Part shown: one piece after another, positions 6,047 to 9,893 of the stretch
Layout of the letters: each line of letters opens with the position of its first letter
How positions within the stretch are numbered: the stretch's first letter is position 1
Source of the DNA: Bacteroidota bacterium
GTDB taxonomy: Bacteria > Bacteroidota > Bacteroidia > Chitinophagales > Chitinophagaceae
Direction of reading: 5' to 3'
Assembly: GCA_023429985.1 (NCBI GenBank)
Contig: JAEZCV010000177.1
Location: forward strand, 1 to 9,893
DNA length: 9,893 bases
The notes under the pieces: generated by a model
The model's input: only the letters and a program-made list of their open reading frames with translations
Databases searched by the model: none
Told to the model about the DNA's origin: nothing
Program-made: the position numbers and the translations under genes

Positions 6047-7378
6047 CTATCTTCTGAAAACTTTATGCGTGGTTCTTTCATTTCCATTTATAATTTCTAC
6101 CAGGTACATTCCTGATGGAATATTATCAAAAACAAATTCCAGGTTTTCTCCATTTATCCTTAACGTATAATTTCCAATCTTTATTCCACCTGCATTTATA
6201 ACATTAACCACGGGTTTGCCTTTTAATTGTACTGGAACCGATAAATAATGCGTAAATGGATTGGGATGAGTGGTGGAACCCGTTTTCCTTTTAGCATATA
6301 TCATGGGAGATTGCATTTCCATATTTTCTTTCCTCAGCATGATCCTGTAATAAACAGAACCTTGCCATTCATGATCCCGGTAAGAATGATCATATTGTGC
6401 AGCAGCTTTTATGGAATCTATCGTGGTAAAGTTGATGCCATCGCCTGATCGCTGAATGAAAAATTTACCGCCTCCATTGTGGTTGATCTGCCATTTTAAT
6501 TCGTTATAGTTTCCATTTGCATTAACACTGAAGTTTGAAAATCGCATGGTTAAGAATGTCATGATGCTGGTGCAACTGCTGCAGGAATTGATCACCTGTG
6601 CGCTTCCCCATGCATTGGGTCGGCATCCCCATGGTATGCAGGATGCATCACTGGTATGCATATTTCCAAGACAAACATTTATGGAAGGATGGTGAGTAAG
6701 TGTATCATAAAACTGCGAATACTGTTCCACTAAAACACATGAAGGTCCGGTTGGCGCCTGGTAAGGAAGCCTTGCCCTGTTATACAATACCCGCATTCGT
6801 GTCATACTGTATGCGCCGGTACAAACACTTCCCGTAGCTGCCAGCGGATCTGTAATAAGTCCATGAAAATCTGCAATCCCGTTATTTGTAAATCGTGAAA
6901 AGGCATTGTTAATAACAAAATATTGGTTTTGCATTCTTAATTCAGCAGACTGCCGGGTATTTATGAAAATATTGGGATCGGCTGCAGAAGCATATGCTCC
7001 ATCCATAACATAATTGCCCATACATTGAAAAACTCCTGCATTATAAATAGCTGAATTACCGCGAACAATTAGTCCTGCTGCATTATTTACCACCAGCTTT
7101 GCACCTTCATGAATAAAAATGCTTCCGGAATCAAAAACAAGATCGTTCAGTGTTAGTTCGCTGCAAATAACAAGCGTACCTCCTGAAAGTTTTACATTGG
7201 AAAGAGTAGCAGCGGTTCCATAATAGAACTTTTGATCTCCTGATGTAATATCATCATTGGAAACGACAAGCGTTTCAGTTCCCGAGCAAAATGGAAACGC
7301 CGGGGCTGTAAGACATTGGGCATAAAGGTTACCATAGATCATGGACATGGAAGCAAGCAGCAGGTTTTTCAGTTTCAT
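6047..7378 (-). CDS. T9SS-secreted protein with Por C-terminal sorting domain
   Basis: A 443-residue exported protein. Residues 1-20 form a Sec signal peptide (MKLKNLLLASMSMIYGNLYA before Gln 21). Residues 35-160 are rich in short Asn/Gly/Val strands (GGTLVICSELTLNDLVFDSG-type steps), suggesting a right-handed beta-helix. Eleven Cys follow Gln 21 or lie throughout, many between 186 and 269. Residues 280-362 (LKWQIN, FFIQRSGDG, YYRIML) match the Ig/fibronectin-like module common ahead of sorting tails. Residues 371-443 (HPNPFTHYLSV, PSGMYLVEII, HKVFRR) match the type A Por sorting domain that directs cargo through the type IX system to the surface or medium. The specific role is unknown; a surface adhesin-like function is only a guess. 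Upstream lies a 232-bp gap with a direct repeat. Confidence 0.88.
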   Translation of the reverse strand: MKLKNLLLASMSMIYGNLYAQCLTAPAFPFCSGTETLVVSNDDITSGDQKFYYGTAATLSNVKLSGGTLVICSELTLNDLVFDSGSIFIHEGAKLVVNNAAGLIVRGNSAIYNAGVFQCMGNYVMDGAYASAADPNIFINTRQSAELRMQNQYFVINNAFSRFTNNGIADFHGLITDPLAATGSVCTGAYSMTRMRVLYNRARLPYQAPTGPSCVLVEQYSQFYDTLTHHPSINVCLGNMHTSDASCIPWGCRPNAWGSAQVINSCSSCTSIMTFLTMRFSNFSVNANGNYNELKWQINHNGGGKFFIQRSGDGINFTTIDSIKAAAQYDHSYRDHEWQGSVYYRIMLRKENMEMQSPMIYAKRKTGSTTHPNPFTHYLSVPVQLKGKPVVNVINAGGIKIGNYTLRINGENLEFVFDNIPSGMYLVEIINGNERTTHKVFRR

Positions 7379-7426
7379 AGTTTTGGATTTAAACTACCTT
7401 AAGGCCCCGCAAATCGCAACGGTTCA

Positions 7427-7460
7427 AGGTATTGGAATTGCTTTTCTCACAGGTATTGGA
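7427..7460. repeat. Two direct copies of AGGTATTGGA upstream of the T9SS gene
   Basis: AGGTATTGGA occurs at 7427-7436 and again, identical, at 7451-7460, 24 bp start to start. The pair lies 49-82 bp upstream of the T9SS gene start (7378) and about 150 bp past the stop of the LytTR regulator gene. Tandem half-sites about two helical turns apart are what LytTR-domain proteins bind, although their usual spacing is slightly shorter. The rest of the 7379-7610 gap shows no clear promoter; only a one-mismatch TAGTTTTA (7520-7527, minus) was seen. Confidence 0.4.
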
Positions 7461-7610
7461 CAGCAGGGCCGCGGTAATCATAAGATTGCATCATTACATG
7501 CGAATTGATCTTAATGATCTAAAACTAGGCTTGCAACATGCCTTTTGGCAAACGAAATGAAATGGAGATACCGAAAAACTGAGTGAAGCTTAAGATTTTT
7601 GAAGTGAATG

Positions 7611-8333
7611 TTATTCTCCCAGCCATAACCTGAACCCGGGTGCCCGGTTTCTGCTTACAATGATCTCTTCGTCGGGAGATGGAGTGATTTTTAATTTAAA
7701 TCGTCCTCCAAAATATGGGTGTATCTGGCTGATTGAATCAACGCTAACAATAAAGGAACGGCTGATCCTGTGAAATTGAGAAGGGTCGAGAAGCTGTTCA
7801 AGCTCGCTCATTTTGTATTGAATGATATATTTATTTCGCATGTTGGTAATACAATAAACAAATCGTCCGTCGGAATAGAAATAGGCAATATCATCAACAG
7901 ATAATGAGAGGAATTTTTGGCCACTTTCAACAAAAAATCTTTTCTTAAAAACAGGCGTTCTGTTTACCGTTATGCCTTCCTGCGGAATTACTGCTTCACC
8001 CAGGCTGATTCCACTGGCTTTTGGGTCGGGGAGTTTCCCCAGGTTTTTTAATTGGGCAATATGACCTGCCCTGAAAGCAAGATAGGTAAGGTTTTCATTC
8101 CGGGTGTGCAAAACAAGTTTTGCTAATACATTCATATTCTTAATACCCAGGAAAGGAAGTTTTGCCAGATTGACCAAAACAATATCGGGCCATGGATTAT
8201 CTCCTAACCATGCCTGGAGCTTTGAAAGATTCTCTAAGGTTTTTACAATGTTAATGGAAGGGTCGGCCATTTTTAAAATGCTGACAAGTTTTCTTGCTTC
8301 CGTTTTTTCTTTTTCAACTACCACTACGTTCAT
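7611..8333 (-). CDS. LytTR-family DNA-binding regulator with degenerate receiver domain
   Basis: A 240-residue response-regulator-like protein. Residues 1-100 follow the receiver (REC) layout: NVVVVEKEKTEA at the acidic pocket, PDIVLVN (49-55) where PDLILLD is expected, KLVLHT (72-77), and Lys 96 before the last helix. Asn 55 replaces the phosphoacceptor Asp and Lys 8 replaces the second acidic residue, so phosphorylation is unlikely. Residues 127-232 form a LytTR domain with the strongly conserved LSVDDIAYFYSDGRFVY (144-160), FHRISRSFIVSVDSI (187-201) and IIVSRN (224-229) segments that contact DNA. No histidine kinase gene is adjacent, whereas typical LytTR regulators of Bacteroidota often lie beside one. 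The linker (100-126) is long and Pro/Gly-containing. The ATG at 8333 lies 22 bp after an exact -7 element. Confidence 0.9.
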   Translation of the reverse strand: MNVVVVEKEKTEARKLVSILKMADPSINIVKTLENLSKLQAWLGDNPWPDIVLVNLAKLPFLGIKNMNVLAKLVLHTRNENLTYLAFRAGHIAQLKNLGKLPDPKASGISLGEAVIPQEGITVNRTPVFKKRFFVESGQKFLSLSVDDIAYFYSDGRFVYCITNMRNKYIIQYKMSELEQLLDPSQFHRISRSFIVSVDSISQIHPYFGGRFKLKITPSPDEEIIVSRNRAPGFRLWLGE

Positions 8334-8355
8334 ACGGTATGATTTCCGGTCTGTT

Positions 8356-8363
8356 CAAATATA
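8356..8363 (-). promoter_or_regulatory. Candidate -7 element of the LytTR regulator gene
   Basis: The minus strand reads TATATTTG, an exact TAnnTTTG match, 22 bp before the ATG at 8333, leaving a leader of roughly 15 nt. No good -33 TTG lies at the usual distance. Confidence 0.45.
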
Positions 8364-8412
8364 TTTTGTGCAGGCCACCATCATTGCGTGAATAAGTATG
8401 AAATGCAGAATT

Positions 8413-8437
8413 TAAAGATGAATTGTATAAATCTTTA
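8413..8437. repeat. Seven-base inverted repeat upstream of the LytTR gene
   Basis: TAAAGAT (8413-8419) and ATCTTTA (8431-8437) are perfect inverted repeats with an 11-base spacer, about 50 bp upstream of the -7 element. The half-site centres are 18 bp apart. It could be an operator dyad or a chance AT-rich hairpin. Confidence 0.25.
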
Positions 8438-8515
8438 TCAAAAAAACGGAACAGGACATCATTCAGGCATATTTCAACCAACCATCAACAATTTTCAGCA
8501 CCAACTTCCATTCAC

Positions 8516-8545
8516 AAAAAAAGTGTCCTTGCGGGACACTCTTTT
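8516..8545 (-). terminator. Intrinsic terminator of the ICMT-like gene
   Basis: AGTGTCC (8522-8528) pairs with GGACACT (8534-8540) around a five-base loop. On the minus strand the stem is followed by seven Ts, a textbook Rho-independent terminator, located 116 bp past the stop at 8662. The plus strand also has a short CTTTT, so it could act weakly the other way. Confidence 0.8.
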
Positions 8546-8661
8546 ACTTTAGGCGGATGGACTTAATAAGTTAATGGTTTTTCGATATTGGAATACAAAG
8601 TAAAGCCCATTATGCCGTAGAAAAACCTGCTAATCGGTGAAATGGAAATTTTTGGCGGTAT

Positions 8662-9270
8662 CTAAGGCTGAACTTTTCTTTTAAATTTAAATTTCGGAAT
8701 GATCATGGGAGTTGATCTGCGGTAAGCTTCATATTCATCGGCATATTCTTCTGTCAGTTTTCTTTCTTCCAGCCTGATACCAATAAGTGTATAGATGGTA
8801 ATCACCAGGTTTGTTAAGAATAAAGAAAATAAAGGACTAATGAAAAACCATCCCCAAATCATAAGGAATGTTCCCAGGTATAAAGGGTGCCTTACAAAAC
8901 GGTGCAATCCTCCGGTCATTAAAATTTCTTTTCCTGGTTGTTCAAATGCAGATCTCAATCCACTGAGCGACATAAAATATTTTTTTATCATGATGAACAT
9001 AATAACCAATCCTCCCAGCAGTAAGATTAGGGCCAGTATTTTTATCGGCAGGGGAACGGTAAACATTTTATAGGTTGAAAGATTTAACTGGTAAATAAGG
9101 ATGGCCAGGAGTGTAAGAAATGCAAATACATTATAGGCTGTTCTGTAATACCTGAAATTATTTCCCAGTTTATGTTGCATTCGCATCTTAAAGCTTTTTG
9201 CTGCAAGTAAACTATGCAAAACGCAATAGGCAATCCAAAGTATGATCAGTATCAGGTGTGGCCCGGGCAT
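8662..9270 (-). CDS. Isoprenylcysteine carboxyl methyltransferase (ICMT/PEMT/NnrU-like) family membrane protein
   Basis: A 202-residue integral membrane protein from the ATG at 9270; an in-frame TTG one codon upstream (9273) is a less likely start. Hydrophobic segments lie near 4-24, 45-64, 76-97, 130-152 and 153-166. The C-terminal half carries the family hallmark: GGLHRFVRHPLYLG (120-133), with the RHP-Y core that binds SAM, then RLEERKLTEEYADEYEAYRRSTPMIIP (166-192), with the paired Glu residues (168-169) and the EYxxYRxxTPxxIP end. Members methylate lipids, isoprenylcysteine or small thiols at the membrane; bacterial substrates vary and cannot be deduced here. It is divergent from pcm with a 45-bp gap and ends 116 bp before a terminator. 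Confidence 0.85.
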   Translation of the reverse strand: MPGPHLILIILWIAYCVLHSLLAAKSFKMRMQHKLGNNFRYYRTAYNVFAFLTLLAILIYQLNLSTYKMFTVPLPIKILALILLLGGLVIMFIMIKKYFMSLSGLRSAFEQPGKEILMTGGLHRFVRHPLYLGTFLMIWGWFFISPLFSLFLTNLVITIYTLIGIRLEERKLTEEYADEYEAYRRSTPMIIPKFKFKRKVQP

Positions 9271-9303
9271 CAAGGTAATTTTTTACATGGGTCAGCAGCT
9301 TGT

Positions 9304-9311
9304 TATATTTG
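9304..9311 (+). promoter_or_regulatory. -7 element four bases before the pcm start codon
   Basis: TATATTTG exactly matches TAnnTTTG and is followed by CAGC and the ATG at 9316. A T-run ending at 9284 lies 19 bp upstream, the standard -33 distance, though it reads TTTT rather than TTTG. Transcription would begin at or beside the ATG, implying a leaderless mRNA. It also argues against the longer ORF starting at 9214. Confidence 0.5.
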
Positions 9312-9315
9312 CAGC

Positions 9316-9893
9316 ATGAGACAGACCGAAGATACGTACCGCCATAAAGGATTAAGAAAAAAACTGGTTGATACGGTTCGGGCAAAGGGAATTACCGACG
9401 AAAATGTTTTAAATGCGATTGCAAAAATTCCGAGGCATTTTTTTTTAGATTCCGCTTTTGATGAAGTGGCTTACGAAGACAAAGCTTTTCCTATTGCTGC
9501 CAGTCAAACCATTTCCCAGCCATATACGGTAGCTTACCAGTCGCAATTACTAGAAGTAAAACCTTTTTTAAAAGTGCTTGAAATTGGAACTGGAAGTGCT
9601 TACCAGGCTTCGGTTCTTGCAGAAATGGGTGCGCAGGTTTTTACAATCGAAAGACAAAAAACACTGTTCGATGCCAACAAAAAATTTGATTATATCAGAA
9701 GATATCCCAACATAAAATTTTTTTATGGCGATGGATATGAAGGCCTTCCAACCTACGCTCCATTCGACCGCATACTAATTACTGCCGCAGCTCCAGAAAA
9801 TCCTCCCCGACTGGTTGAACAGTAAAAGCCCGGTGGATGTATCGTTGTTCCTGTGGGAGGCGGCGATGTGCAGGTAATGAAACGGCTGACCCG
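9316..9893 (+). pseudogene. pcm: Protein-L-isoaspartate O-methyltransferase, interrupted by in-frame TAA; 3' end outside window
   Basis: Pcm uses SAM to methylate L-isoaspartyl residues in damaged proteins, starting their repair in the cytoplasm. Residues from the ATG at 9316 show IPRHFF (38-43), ISQPYTVA (66-73), the SAM-binding VLEIGTGSAYQA (87-98), YGDGYEGL (137-144) and FDRILITAAAPE (150-161), all in the right order. After LVEQ the frame meets TAA at 9823-9825, 169 codons in, where the family has Leu followed by KPGG. The same frame then continues KPGGCIVVPVGGGDVQVMKRLT up to the window edge, clearly the rest of Pcm. A single T-to-A change in TTA would explain it. The truncated product would lack the last SAM-fold strands and probably be inactive. 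Sequencing error is the main alternative. The upstream in-frame Met at 9214 overlaps the divergent gene and is rejected as start. Confidence 0.85.

Larger units (their letters stand above)
8334..8661. other. Gene-free stretch between the LytTR and ICMT-like genes
   Basis: This 328-bp stretch holds the LytTR promoter (8356-8363), an AT-rich dyad (8413-8437), and a terminator for the ICMT-like gene (8516-8545). From about 8546 to 8661 I see nothing recognisable and no convincing small ORF. The terminator implies a 3' UTR of about 116 nt for the ICMT-like transcript. Confidence 0.6.

Noticed and set aside
7461..7478. CAGCAGGGCCGCGGTAAT resembles the conserved 16S rRNA 530-loop segment (CAGCAGCCGCGGTAAT) with two inserted Gs.
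   Set aside because: The flanking bases do not continue as 16S rRNA on either side, so this is a short chance similarity rather than an rRNA fragment.
7537..7551. Small hairpin TGCC-TTTT-GGCA in the T9SS/LytTR gap.
   Set aside because: The stem is only four pairs with no following T-run, so it does not make a credible terminator or operator.
9214..9315. In-frame N-terminal extension of pcm from the Met at 9214.
   Set aside because: It would overlap the divergent ICMT-like gene, its sequence is unlike any Pcm N-terminus, and the -7 element at 9304-9311 lies inside it. Pcm homology begins right after the ATG at 9316.
1..9893. Mobile element, CRISPR array, toxin-antitoxin pair, phage-defence cluster or biosynthetic cluster.
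   Set aside because: No transposase, integrase, regular spaced repeats, small overlapping gene pairs, nuclease/helicase modules or multi-enzyme assembly are visible. The genes are mostly separate, unrelated units.

Overview
The window comes from a member of the Bacteroidota, most likely a Chitinophagaceae-like lineage. The evidence is a secreted protein with a type IX secretion (Por) C-terminal tail, a DUF2279 protein, moderate-to-low GC with many AT-rich intergenic stretches, few Shine-Dalgarno sites, and several matches to the Bacteroidota sigma-factor -7 element TAnnTTTG upstream of genes. No mobile element, CRISPR array, rRNA or tRNA is visible. It reads as an ordinary chromosomal housekeeping/accessory region and I did not find a convincing multi-gene novel system.

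Layout. A truncated gene end (1-99, +) is followed closely by a LysE-family membrane exporter (124-768, +). A short convergent gap holds a GC-rich palindrome and degenerate heptamers. Two minus-strand genes follow: a small SET-domain methyltransferase (846-1298), downstream of a membrane-anchored 4Fe-4S oxidoreductase subunit (1384-2709). Divergent from the latter, with only 42 bp between start codons, is a PyrR-like phosphoribosyltransferase (2752-3261, +). It meets a DUF2279 envelope protein (3262-4200, -) stop-to-stop with no intervening base. A phospho-sugar mutase (4278-6005, +) ends in a strong bidirectional terminator, shared with a convergent T9SS-secreted protein (6047-7378, -).

The right part has a LytTR-type DNA-binding regulator whose receiver domain lacks the phosphoacceptor aspartate (7611-8333, -). 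It is followed by a 328-bp gene-free stretch with its promoter, a dyad and a terminator, and then an isoprenylcysteine-methyltransferase-like membrane protein (8662-9270, -). Divergent from this is protein-L-isoaspartate methyltransferase (pcm, from 9316, +), interrupted by an in-frame TAA at 9823 after which recognisable Pcm sequence continues to the window edge.

How they work together: the genes look mostly like independent transcription units. The possible functional links are weak: the SET protein may be co-transcribed with the Fe-S protein, and a 10-bp direct repeat upstream of the T9SS cargo lies next to the LytTR regulator gene. The most interesting points are the pcm nonsense codon, the pseudo-receiver LytTR regulator, and two genes whose -7 element ends only four bases before the ATG, which suggests leaderless transcripts.
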